DNA of 36,795 bases from an uncultured Selenomonadales bacterium (lineage in GTDB: Bacteria; Bacillota; Negativicutes; Acidaminococcales; Acidaminococcaceae): contig ONAN01000018.1 of assembly GCA_900315805.1 (NCBI GenBank), positions 1-36,795 on the forward strand. Reading direction: 5' to 3'. Positions 7,384-14,538 of the stretch are shown here, piece by piece. The stretch's first letter is position 1; every line of letters begins with the position of its first letter. A model generated the notes under the pieces. The model had not been told where the DNA came from and made no database searches. It saw only the letters and a list, made by a program, of their open reading frames with translations. Made by a program: the position numbers and the translations under genes.

Positions 7384-8559
7384 TCAGCCGGCTGCCGCGT
7401 CCGTATCCGGTTCCGTGCCGTATTCTTCTTCTACATCTTCCCAGACAATGGACTTGGCCTTGGAGAAGCCGTTGAAGGTCGTCGCCGAGGCGGACGTGTA
7501 GGCGCCGCAGGCCGGTACGAGGAGCAGGTCGCCCATTTCGAGGGGCTGGGTGAGGCGGTCGCGGAACATGATGTCCAGCGAGTCGCAGCTCGGGCCGGCG
7601 AAGGTGGCCTTGATGCGGGGTCCCGTCTTGAAGGTTTCGAGTTTGAAGTCCCACTGGTCGAAGAGGATGCCCGAGAACGTGCCGTACAGGCCTTCGTCCA
7701 GGTAGTACCAGGGGGTGTTGTTGCGTTCCGTGACGCCGATGACCGACGTGATGAGGTTCACGGCGGAGCCGCAGATGTAGCGGCCCGGTTCGGACCAGAT
7801 TTCCGTGTCGGGGAAGTCTTCGTCGAGGCGGGCGTTGATCTGGTCGAGGATTTCCTCGAGGTTGAATTTGACTTTGTGTTCGGGAATGGGCATGCCGCCG
7901 CCGATATCGAGGATGCGCAGGGGCAGGCCTTCCGCCGCGGCCTGGTCGAAGAGGTCGCGCGTGATGTCGAGGGCCATGAGGAACGGGTCGGCGAGGGTCG
8001 TCTGGCTGCCGACATGGAAGGCGATGCCCACCACGTCGAGGCCGGCGTCCTTGGCCTTATGCATCAGGTCCAGGGCCTGGTCGGCGCCGCAGCCGAATTT
8101 CTTGTTCAGGTCCACGTGGGCCTTGCGGTTGTCGATGCGCAGGCGCAGGAGCACCTTGGCATCGGGCACGACGGCCGCGATTTTGCCGATTTCGGACTCG
8201 TTGTCGAAAGTCATGTATTTGACGCCGGTGAAGCGGCAGGCCGCGAGGCCTTCCCGCCGTTTGATGGGGTTCGCGTAGACCATGCGGTCGCTTTCGACGC
8301 CCATGCGGTGCAGGAGCATGATTTCCCCGTCCGACGCCACGTCGAAACCGGAACCCATGGCGATCATCCGTTCCAGGATGCGCGGGTCGGGATTCGCCTT
8401 GATGGCGTAATGGACATGGACGCGCGGCAGGTGCCTGCGCAGAATCATGTAATTGCGTTCTATCTCGGAGAGAGAGACCACCAAAAGAGGAGTACCATAA
8501 TCACGGGCCAGTTCGTGGACGGCGGAGCGGGTCAGGTGAAACGGTTTTCTGTTTTCCAT
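7384..8559 (-). CDS. PLP fold-III lysine/ornithine decarboxylase
   Basis: The protein (391 aa) is an alanine-racemase-fold (group IV) basic amino acid decarboxylase. It has the PLP lysine in HYAIKANPD, the HVGSQT and GGGMP phosphate/PLP segments, EPGRY, and the dimer-interface active-site cysteine in GPSCDSLD. This is the type described from Selenomonas ruminantium, where it makes cadaverine and putrescine that are covalently attached to peptidoglycan. The frame is open to 8928, but AAGGAGG 7 nt before ATG 8559 fixes the start. The SD lies in the loop of a CCAAAA/TTTTGG hairpin. The tannase-like gene follows 39 nt downstream. Lysine versus ornithine preference cannot be read from sequence. 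Confidence 0.9.
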   Translation of the reverse strand: MENRKPFHLTRSAVHELARDYGTPLLVVSLSEIERNYMILRRHLPRVHVHYAIKANPDPRILERMIAMGSGFDVASDGEIMLLHRMGVESDRMVYANPIKRREGLAACRFTGVKYMTFDNESEIGKIAAVVPDAKVLLRLRIDNRKAHVDLNKKFGCGADQALDLMHKAKDAGLDVVGIAFHVGSQTTLADPFLMALDITRDLFDQAAAEGLPLRILDIGGGMPIPEHKVKFNLEEILDQINARLDEDFPDTEIWSEPGRYICGSAVNLITSVIGVTERNNTPWYYLDEGLYGTFSGILFDQWDFKLETFKTGPRIKATFAGPSCDSLDIMFRDRLTQPLEMGDLLLVPACGAYTSASATTFNGFSKAKSIVWEDVEEEYGTEPDTDAAAG

Positions 8560-8679
8560 GCCAAAACCTCCTTTTGGATATTTGAGTTTGATGTTCAGTA
8601 GAATTTTAGCACATATCCGCCAGAAAATCAGAGAAATTTCAATGGATTTGCGGCAGTGGCGGAATTGTACTTCTTTTTG

Positions 8680-8688
8680 TGATACAAT
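8680..8688 (+). promoter_or_regulatory. Extended -10 promoter for barnase-barstar
   Basis: TGA-TACAAT at 8680-8688 is an extended -10. Transcription would start near 8695, just before the hairpin at 8700-8716. No strong -35 is seen at 17 nt. Confidence 0.5.
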
Positions 8689-8690
8689 GA

Positions 8691-8716
8691 AAAAAATAAC
8701 CCCCGTTTTCGGGGGC
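8691..8716 (-). terminator. Minus-strand terminator in the barnase leader
   Basis: CCCCCG-TTTT-CGGGGG (8700-8715) is followed on the minus strand by TTATTTTTTT. It would stop transcripts running leftward from the MATE gene, antisense to barstar and barnase. On the plus strand it lacks a T run, so it is not a terminator for the barnase transcript. Confidence 0.6.
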
Positions 8717-8740
8717 AATCTCGCGAAAGAGGTGATTCGT

Positions 8741-9253
8741 GTGAAAAAGATTCTGGCGTTCGCAGCCGCACTGCTCTTCGTATTGAGCGTCGTGCTAGGC
8801 TGCGGCAGCAAACCGCAGGGGCCGGCCAAGGCTCCCGCGCAGGCGGGGCAGACCACGCAGGCTTCGCAAAGCAAGGGGACCACGGTGACGACGAAGGAAG
8901 GCACCAAGGTCACGGTCGTCAAGGGCAAGGCCTATACGGACAAGGACCATGTGGCGGCCTATATCCACGTGTTCAAGGGACTGCCGCCCAACTACATTAC
9001 CAAGGACCAGGCCCGCAAGCTGGGCTGGAAGTCGAAGGGCACCCTCGACAAGGTGGCGCCGGGCAAGAGCATCGGCGGGGACCGTTTCGGCAACTACGAA
9101 AAGGTGCTGCCGAACAAGTCCGGCCGCACGTGGAAGGAATGCGACATCGGCTATGTCAAAGGCAACCGGAACGAAAAGCGCATCTGTTTCTCGAACGACG
9201 GGCTGGTCTATTATTCCGGGTCCCATTACCGGGATTTCGTACAATTATTTTAG
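8741..9253 (+). CDS. Barnase-family ribonuclease with lipoprotein signal
   Basis: The protein (170 aa) starts at GTG 8741 with AAAGAGGTGA upstream. A lipoprotein signal (VKKILAFAAALLFVLSVVLG) ends at C21. A Gln/Thr/Ser/Ala/Lys-rich linker (about 22-65) precedes a complete barnase domain. Every catalytic residue is visible: K88, E133, R143, R147 and H162 correspond to barnase K27, E73, R83, R87 and H102. YITK, APGKSIGGDRFGN and SGRTW motifs are nearly those of Bacillus. It should cleave RNA outside the cytoplasm or on the cell surface. The inhibitor barstar is encoded 15 nt downstream, protecting the cytoplasm. Lipid anchoring is unusual, since classical barnase is freely secreted. Confidence 0.9.
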   Translation: MKKILAFAAALLFVLSVVLGCGSKPQGPAKAPAQAGQTTQASQSKGTTVTTKEGTKVTVVKGKAYTDKDHVAAYIHVFKGLPPNYITKDQARKLGWKSKGTLDKVAPGKSIGGDRFGNYEKVLPNKSGRTWKECDIGYVKGNRNEKRICFSNDGLVYYSGSHYRDFVQLF

Positions 9254-9268
9254 CCGGGAGGAATCGTT

Positions 9269-9538
9269 ATGAAACGCATCGTATTGGACAGCGCCCACTT
9301 TAAGGACCGCAGGGAGGCGCACCGTTACTTAAAGGACGTACTGCATTTTCCCGACTACTACGGGGAAAATCTGGACGCCCTGCATGACTGTCTGGAAGAG
9401 CTGTCGGAACCTATTGAAATCGTGGTGCCCGAAGTCATCATGGAAGACGGGTACCTGGGGGATTACGGCAACATCATGATCCAGGTCTTTCTCGATACGG
9501 AAATGGAAAATCCGAACCTCGAGGTCACGGTTGGCTGA
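9269..9538 (+). CDS. Barstar-family ribonuclease inhibitor
   Basis: The protein (89 aa) is the same length as Bacillus barstar (89-90). The inhibitory helix YYGENLDALHDCL (residues 30-42) retains the barnase-contacting Tyr and the D36/D40 pair (barstar D35/D39). No signal peptide is present, as expected for a cytoplasmic inhibitor. It follows the ribonuclease gene by 15 nt with GGGAGG as SD. Its 3' end overlaps the convergent MATE gene by 14 nt. Confidence 0.93.
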   Translation: MKRIVLDSAHFKDRREAHRYLKDVLHFPDYYGENLDALHDCLEELSEPIEIVVPEVIMEDGYLGDYGNIMIQVFLDTEMENPNLEVTVG

Positions 9539-10871
9539 CTTTGTCTTTTCCGAAGTGGAAATAACGCTTATACAGGAAGAGGCAGATGACGCCGGAGAGC
9601 AGGGAACCGACGGGCGCCGCCATGCCGAGGGGCAGCAGCGTGTCCGGGTACCACAGCGACGCCAGATAGGCGCCGGGAATGCGGATCGTCACGATGGAAA
9701 TGACATTGTGGATAAAGGCGTAAATCGATTTCCGGTAGGCGCTGAAGAAGCCGCTGAAGCAGAAATGGATGGACGCGAAGGCGCAGTCCGTCGTGTAGGA
9801 ATACAGGTACTGGCTGCCTTTTGCGATGATGGCGCCGTCCCCGGTGAAGAGGGACATGACGAAGGGTGCCGCGGCCCAGAAGAACAAGGTCACGACGACG
9901 CCGTAGGAAACGCCCGCCGTAATGGCGTAGCGCAGGACCTGACGGCTGCGGTCGTGGAATCCGGCCCCGGCATTCTGTGCCGCGATGGCGGAAACGGAAC
10001 TCATCATGGACGACGGTACGAGGAAGAGGAACGTGATGATCTTTTCCCCGATGCCGACGGCGGCCGCATCGACGACGCCGCGCATGTTGACGATGACCGT
10101 GATGACGAGGAAGGCAATCTGGATGAAGCCTTCCTGGCACATGATGGGGATGCCTGTCTGAAGGATGTTCTTCATTTTCGCGACATCTATGTGCAGGTCC
10201 TGCCGGGAAACAGGCAGGCTCAGGCGGTAGCGGCGGATGGCCCAGAAGGCGATGACGACGCTCAGGCCCTGGGAGATGACCGTCGCCAGGGCGGCGCCGA
10301 AGGCGCTCATGTGGCACGGTCCGATGAAGACGATGTCCAGGATGATGTTGAACACGCCGGCGATGGCCACAAAGATCATGGGGCTCCGCGAATCGCCCTG
10401 GCCCCGCAGGATGCTGGCGATGGCGTTATAAGCCGTAATCAGCGGGATGCCGACGAAGCACGTGAGCAGATAGGCGTAGGCCTCGCCAAAGGCTTCGACC
10501 GGCGTCTGGAGAAGGCGCAGCACCGGTCCTGCCAGGGACAGGGAGACAATCATGGTTATGACGGAACCGGCCAAAAAGAGTACCGTGGCGTTGCCGATGT
10601 AGCGGGACGCGTCCGCCCTGCGGCCGGCGCCGATGGAGCGGCTGATGGCCACGGTGGCGCCGACGGAAAGGCCGACGATCATGACCGTGAGCATGTGCAT
10701 GACCTGGCTGCCGATGGACACGGCCGTAATGGCGGCAGCGCCTTCGTACTGGCCGATGATGAAGAGGTCCGCCAGGCCGTAGAAGGTCTGGAGGAAACAG
10801 GCCAGCAGGTAGGGCAGCGAGAAGGACGCCAGGGTCCGGATCATACTGCCGTGGGTCAGATCTTTCTGCAT
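9525..10871 (-). CDS. MATE-family efflux transporter
   Basis: The protein (448 aa) has about 12 membrane segments in two MatE halves. The N-terminus (SMIRTLASFSLPYLLACFLQTFYGLADLFIIGQY) and the RGQGDSRSPM segment are typical of the DinF/YeeO-like branch. Such proteins export drugs or metabolites against a Na+ or H+ gradient. It converges on barstar and overlaps it by 14 nt. No plus- or minus-strand terminator lies at the junction, so its transcript is predicted to run antisense through the toxin-inhibitor pair to the hairpin near 8700. The substrate is unknown. Confidence 0.9.
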   Translation of the reverse strand: MQKDLTHGSMIRTLASFSLPYLLACFLQTFYGLADLFIIGQYEGAAAITAVSIGSQVMHMLTVMIVGLSVGATVAISRSIGAGRRADASRYIGNATVLFLAGSVITMIVSLSLAGPVLRLLQTPVEAFGEAYAYLLTCFVGIPLITAYNAIASILRGQGDSRSPMIFVAIAGVFNIILDIVFIGPCHMSAFGAALATVISQGLSVVIAFWAIRRYRLSLPVSRQDLHIDVAKMKNILQTGIPIMCQEGFIQIAFLVITVIVNMRGVVDAAAVGIGEKIITFLFLVPSSMMSSVSAIAAQNAGAGFHDRSRQVLRYAITAGVSYGVVVTLFFWAAAPFVMSLFTGDGAIIAKGSQYLYSYTTDCAFASIHFCFSGFFSAYRKSIYAFIHNVISIVTIRIPGAYLASLWYPDTLLPLGMAAPVGSLLSGVICLFLYKRYFHFGKDKVSQP

Positions 10872-10922
10872 AGCGTGATACCTGCTTTCCGTAAAATTCA
10901 GAGTAGTTCACTGGAAATTCAC

Positions 10923-10951
10923 TTTTCAAACGCGGACTTTTAGTGTATAAT
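10923..10951 (+). promoter_or_regulatory. Promoter for tRNA-Cys
   Basis: A perfect TATAAT (10946-10951) lies 17 nt after a weak -35 (TTTTCA, 10923-10928). The tRNA begins 19 nt after the -10. Confidence 0.55.
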
Positions 10952-10969
10952 GCAACATGTAACTGATAC

Positions 10970-11046
10970 GGCGGCGTAGCCAAGTGTTTAAGGCGGGAGT
11001 CCGCAAGACTCCTATTCCCTGTGTTCAAATCCAGGCGCCGCCTCCA
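10970..11046 (+). tRNA. tRNA-Cys(GCA) with non-canonical features
   Basis: The acceptor stem GGCGGCG/CGCCGCC pairs fully, the discriminator is U and CCA is encoded. The anticodon stem GGAGT/ACTCC (10996-11000/11008-11012) encloses the loop CCGCAAG, giving anticodon GCA at 11003-11005. Three features are odd. Position 33 is C (11002) instead of the near-universal U. The D-loop reads AAGTGTTTAA, lacking the G18-G19 pair. The T-stem carries one extra, bulged U (11022). Intact acceptor, promoter and terminator argue against simple decay. It could be a specialised or pseudo-tRNA rather than the housekeeping copy. Confidence 0.85.
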
Positions 11047-11056
11047 CCGTTCATCC

Positions 11057-11085
11057 GCACCTTGCTCCGGCAAGGTGCTTTTTTT
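11057..11085 (+). terminator. Terminator of tRNA-Cys
   Basis: GCACCTTGC/GCAAGGTGC stem with a TCCG loop, followed by seven T (11079-11085), 10 nt after the encoded CCA. Confidence 0.9.
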
Positions 11086-11110
11086 ATGCCTGCCGGCGGG
11101 CACCGGAGCC

Positions 11111-11842
11111 TCAGCAGGAGTAATGAGGCCGCAGGCCCGTCAGGTCACGGAGGATTTCGCCGGCCATCAGGAGGCCCGCCACGGACGGGACGAAGGCCGT
11201 GCTGCCCGGAACGGGTCGGTGGGCCGTGCCCTTTTGCTCCGCGCTGTCCCGCGGCGTCAGGGGCGTTTCCGTCGAATAGACGACCTTGAGGCTGTCCACG
11301 CCGCGCTTTTTGAGCTCCTTGCGCATCACCTTGGCCAGGGGGCAGACCGACGTCTCATAAATGTCGGCAATGCGGAACGCGCCGGGGTCGATTTTATTGC
11401 CGGCGCCCATGCAGCTGATGACGGGCGTCCCCGCCGCCTTGGCCGTGAGGACGATCTGGATTTTGCCGGCCACCGTGTCGATGGCATCTACAATATAATC
11501 GTATTGCGTGAAGTCGAACAGGTCCTGCGTTTCCGGCAGGTAGAAACAGCGGTACGCGGCCACGTCTGCCTCCGGATTGATGTCCAGGATGCGCTCCTTC
11601 ATGACATCGACCTTGTAACGGCCGATGGTGCGGTGCGTCGCGATGACCTGGCGGTTGAGGTTGGTCAGGCTCACCGTGTCATTGTCAACGAGGGCCAGGT
11701 GCCCCACGCCGCTGCGCGCCAGGGCCTCCGTCACATAGCCGCCGACGCCGCCGATGCCGAAAATCAGGACGCGCGCCTTCTTCAGTTTTTCCATATTATC
11801 CGGCCCGAAGAGGAGCTCCGTCCGGGAAAATTCGTTCAACAT
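11111..11842 (-). CDS. tcdA: tRNA threonylcarbamoyladenosine dehydratase (ThiF/HesA family)
   Basis: The 243-residue protein belongs to the E1-like/ThiF family. It has an ATP-binding GIGGVGGYV loop (about residues 28-36), the NLNRQV segment and the VCPLAKVMRKELKKRGV region with the conserved cysteine. The VVYSTETP stretch is typical of TcdA/CsdL (YgdL), which cyclises t6A37 to ct6A in tRNAs decoding ANN codons. The frame is open to 11953, but GGGAGG just upstream and family length place the start at ATG 11842. It lies back to back with the metQ-like gene. Other ThiF paralogues (MoeB, ThiF) are less likely, as no MoaD or ThiS gene is present. Confidence 0.88.
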   Translation of the reverse strand: MLNEFSRTELLFGPDNMEKLKKARVLIFGIGGVGGYVTEALARSGVGHLALVDNDTVSLTNLNRQVIATHRTIGRYKVDVMKERILDINPEADVAAYRCFYLPETQDLFDFTQYDYIVDAIDTVAGKIQIVLTAKAAGTPVISCMGAGNKIDPGAFRIADIYETSVCPLAKVMRKELKKRGVDSLKVVYSTETPLTPRDSAEQKGTAHRPVPGSTAFVPSVAGLLMAGEILRDLTGLRPHYSC

Positions 11843-11998
11843 AGATGCCTCCCGCAGGGCAGGGTAGAGACTGCCGCTGCATGCGTAATTACTATTGTAA
11901 CGTACAGGCTGCATCTTTTCAAGACCGGCGCCGGGAGCTGAAGGTTGTACCATTGTTTACAATTAACCCTCTTTTTTCACAAAAAGTTAACCTTTTTC

Positions 11999-12027
11999 TT
12001 GCACATTCGGGGCGCCGATGGTACGAT
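11999..12027 (+). promoter_or_regulatory. Promoter for first metQ-like operon
   Basis: TTGCAC (11999-12004), a 17-nt spacer and TACGAT (12022-12027). The same -10 variant occurs before the third metQ-like gene at 27877-27882. No T-box is seen in this short leader. Confidence 0.65.
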
Positions 12028-12075
12028 TAAACAGTATTTATGAAGCAAGGCTGCTTGCATTGGGAGGTAATTCAA

Positions 12076-12915
12076 GTGAACAGATTTCTGAAGTACGCAC
12101 TGGTCGGAGCCCTGTCGGCCGTGACCATCCTGGCTGCCGGCTGCGGCGGGGATAAAAAGGCGGATAAGGGCAAAGTCGACATGAACAAACCGGTCATCGT
12201 GGGCGTCAACCCCGGCCCGCATGCCCAGATTATGGAAAACGTGAAGAAGATTGCCGAAAAGAAGGGCCTGAAAATCGAAATCAAGGAATTCAGCGACTTT
12301 GTGACGCCAAACTCCGCCCTGGCCCAGGGCGAAATCTGGGCGAACAGCTTCCAGCATGAACCGTTCCTGAAGGCGACACTGAAGAAGGAACCGTCCTTCA
12401 AACTGGTCAAGGCCTTCAATACGGCCCTGTTCCCCATCAACATCTATTCCAAGAAACTGAAACCCGGCGACACCATTCCGGACGGCGCCAAAATCGCCAT
12501 TCCGAATGACCCGACGAACGGCGGCCGCAGCCTGCTGGTACTGGCGGCCCAGGGCCTGATCAAGGTCAAGGACCCGAAGAACGTGCTGACCACGGTACAC
12601 GATGTGACGGACAATCCGCATCATTTCCAGTTCATCGAGCTGGAAGCGGCGGCTATTCCCCGCAGCCTGGACGACGTGACCTGCGCGGCCATCAATACGA
12701 CCTACGCCCTGAATGCCGGCCTGAACCCGGACAAGGACCCCATCATCAAGGAAACGGCTGACTCCCTGTACGTGAACATCGTCGCCGTCCGCGAAGACAC
12801 CCTGAAGGACCCGCGCCTGAAGATTTTCCAGGAAGCATACCAGTCCCCGGAAAACGCACAGTTCATCCGCGACAAGTTCAAAGGTTCCGCCTATGTGGGC
12901 TGGAAGGAAAAATAA
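12076..12915 (+). CDS. MetQ/NlpA-family substrate-binding lipoprotein (copy 1)
   Basis: The protein (279 aa) starts at GTG 12076 with GGGAGG 8 nt upstream. It has a lipoprotein signal with C23 in LAAGC. The binding fold carries canonical MetQ signatures: NPGPHAQIM, FSDFVTPN.AL..GE, FQHEPF, and IPNDPTNGGR. MetQ delivers methionine (L, D or formyl forms) to the MetNI ABC transporter. Here there is no metNI directly adjacent; an M20 amidohydrolase gene follows after 40 nt. It may therefore bind an N-acyl amino acid or share the MetNI pair encoded 3 kb downstream. That is inference from context. Confidence 0.9.
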   Translation: MNRFLKYALVGALSAVTILAAGCGGDKKADKGKVDMNKPVIVGVNPGPHAQIMENVKKIAEKKGLKIEIKEFSDFVTPNSALAQGEIWANSFQHEPFLKATLKKEPSFKLVKAFNTALFPINIYSKKLKPGDTIPDGAKIAIPNDPTNGGRSLLVLAAQGLIKVKDPKNVLTTVHDVTDNPHHFQFIELEAAAIPRSLDDVTCAAINTTYALNAGLNPDKDPIIKETADSLYVNIVAVREDTLKDPRLKIFQEAYQSPENAQFIRDKFKGSAYVGWKEK

Positions 12916-12955
12916 AACTGCATAAGGATTTGGCACAGAAAGGATTCTGGAGTAC

Positions 12956-14077
12956 ATGAACATCGAAGAGAACGTACACAAGGTATGGCCGTACCTGCAC
13001 TCCATTCCCGAACCGCCTTTCCAGGAGTACAAGACCTCCGCCTTTCTGGCGGAGGTTTTGCGTACTGCCGGGTATGCGGTGACGGAACATGTGGGGAGCG
13101 AAACAGGCCTCGTGGGAATATGGGACAGCGGCAGGCCGGGACCGGTCGTGGCGCTGCGGTCCGACATGGACAGCCTCCAGTTCCTGCGCGACGACGGAAC
13201 ACCGGTGCGCATCCACGCCTGCGGTCACGACGCCCATATGACCATGGCCATCACGGCCGCCCAGGTGCTGGCGGAGCAGGGCATTCCCTGCGGGAAACTG
13301 AAGATCCTCTTCCAGCCGGCCGAGGAAATCGGCAAGGGCGCCCTGTCCCTGACCGATGCCGGTGCCATTGACGACGTGGAGTACCTGATCGGCTACCACG
13401 TGATGCCGAAAGACCTGGTCCGGGCCGGGCAGATCATTCCCCAGCTCAACTGGACGGCCTGCACCCTTATCGAAGCCGTCGTGAAGGGCAAAGCGGCCCA
13501 CGGTTCGCAGCCGCATCTGGGCATCAACGCCATCAATGTGGGCGCGGCCATCGTCGCCGCCATCAACGCCCTGCCCGTGGACCCGCTGCTGGGCGGCAGC
13601 GTCAAGACGACGCGGTTCATCGGCGGCGCTGATTCCCTGAACGCCATCTGCGACGAAGTGCACATGGGCTTCGACCTGCGCAGCACGTCGAACAAGGAAA
13701 TGCTCCATTTGCGGCAGCGCGTCAAGGACATCATCGAAAGCACGGCCAACGTCTACGGTGCCACGGCGGACAGCCATATCGTCGGTACCTGCCCGGCGGC
13801 GGAAGCCGATCCGTCCCTCCGGAAGGTGACGGAAGCCGCCATCCGCGAGGAGTTGGGGGACAATGGCGTGGTGCCGCCGGCGTCCATCACCATCGGGGAA
13901 GATTTCAACTTCTTCAAGCAGGAACGGCCGAACCTGAAGACGGCCAGCCTGGGCATCGGCTGCGACCTGGAGCCGAAACTCCATGACCCGCAGATGCACT
14001 TTGACCTGGACGCCCTGCCCGGCGCCATCCGCGTGCTCGTCAACCTGATCGGCAAGGTGTTCACGGAGCGGCCCTGA
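12956..14077 (+). CDS. M20D-family amidohydrolase (copy 1)
   Basis: The metal-dependent amidohydrolase (373 aa) is of the M20D/hippurate hydrolase-IAA-amino acid hydrolase group. Visible ligands and catalytic residues include C89-G-H91-D in IHACGHDAH, E123/E124 in FQPAEE, and H148 in GYHVMP. A dimerisation/lid insert follows (from about residue 160; KAAHGSQPH). Members remove N-acyl groups from amino acids or dipeptides. It is cotranscribed with a metQ-like lipoprotein 40 nt upstream, suggesting import followed by deacylation. Sequence is clearly diverged from the second M20 gene at 14539, which is longer and more canonical, so the substrates probably differ. Confidence 0.88.
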   Translation: MNIEENVHKVWPYLHSIPEPPFQEYKTSAFLAEVLRTAGYAVTEHVGSETGLVGIWDSGRPGPVVALRSDMDSLQFLRDDGTPVRIHACGHDAHMTMAITAAQVLAEQGIPCGKLKILFQPAEEIGKGALSLTDAGAIDDVEYLIGYHVMPKDLVRAGQIIPQLNWTACTLIEAVVKGKAAHGSQPHLGINAINVGAAIVAAINALPVDPLLGGSVKTTRFIGGADSLNAICDEVHMGFDLRSTSNKEMLHLRQRVKDIIESTANVYGATADSHIVGTCPAAEADPSLRKVTEAAIREELGDNGVVPPASITIGEDFNFFKQERPNLKTASLGIGCDLEPKLHDPQMHFDLDALPGAIRVLVNLIGKVFTERP

Positions 14078-14164
14078 TTAAACGGCAAAATTGTAACATG
14101 CGATACAGAAAATGGTTAATTACATAAATTCCTATCGAAAAACTAGAAATTTACTTCAAACCGG

Positions 14165-14193
14165 TTGACAAGAACTGTTTTATAGTCTAGTAT
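14165..14193 (+). promoter_or_regulatory. Promoter of cysteine T-box operon
   Basis: Consensus TTGACA (14165-14170), 17-nt spacer, TAGTAT (14188-14193). Predicted start is near 14200. Confidence 0.75.
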
Positions 14194-14199
14194 TGCAGT

Positions 14200-14466
14200 A
14201 TGAATTCAAGAAATTCACAGTGCAAATGCGTGGAACAAAACAAGTACGATATGGACAGGCCGAAAGAGAGCACCGGTCAGCGGCTGAAAGCCGGTGCAGG
14301 AACCGGACATATCCGAATGCCTTTGGGAGCAGGTCCGCCGAACCAGGAGTAGGCGGACACGGCAGCCGCCGTTACCGGTTTGAGGAAGACCCGTCTGCGG
14401 ATACGGGTTTTCGAATCAGAGTGGAACCACGGACCACCGTCTCTGTACAGGGACGGTGGTTTTTTT
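14200..14466 (+). promoter_or_regulatory. T-box leader, specifier UGC (cysteine)
   Basis: Stem I is recognisable. AGUA opens the 5' side of the specifier loop, and a GAUAUG/CAUAUC helix closes it. The conserved AGAGAGC bulge lies near 14266, and the 3' side reads GAA-UGC (14315-14320), followed by GGGAGC. The specifier UGC (14318-14320) is a cysteine codon matching anticodon GCA. The T-box proper is AGAGTGGAACCACGG (14418-14432); its UGGA (14422-14425) pairs with the UCCA end of tRNA-Cys, whose discriminator is U. The terminator is ACCACCGTC/GACGGTGGT (14433-14460) plus a T run to 14466. Uncharged tRNA-Cys should therefore switch on the downstream M20-metNIQ operon. The region holds no believable protein gene. 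Confidence 0.9.
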
Positions 14467-14538
14467 CATACCTGCGGGACCGCAGGCAGCTGCGGAAGTC
14501 CGCAAACCGCTATGGATTACAAGGAAAGGAAGAGGAAC

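Noticed and set aside
10970..11046. tRNA-Leu
   Set aside because: There is no long variable arm; the acceptor, UCCA end and GCA anticodon identify tRNA-Cys.
12040..12075. Upstream ATG for metQ copy 1
   Set aside because: ATG 12040 would add residues before the lipoprotein signal; GGGAGG and the signal peptide place the start at GTG 12076.
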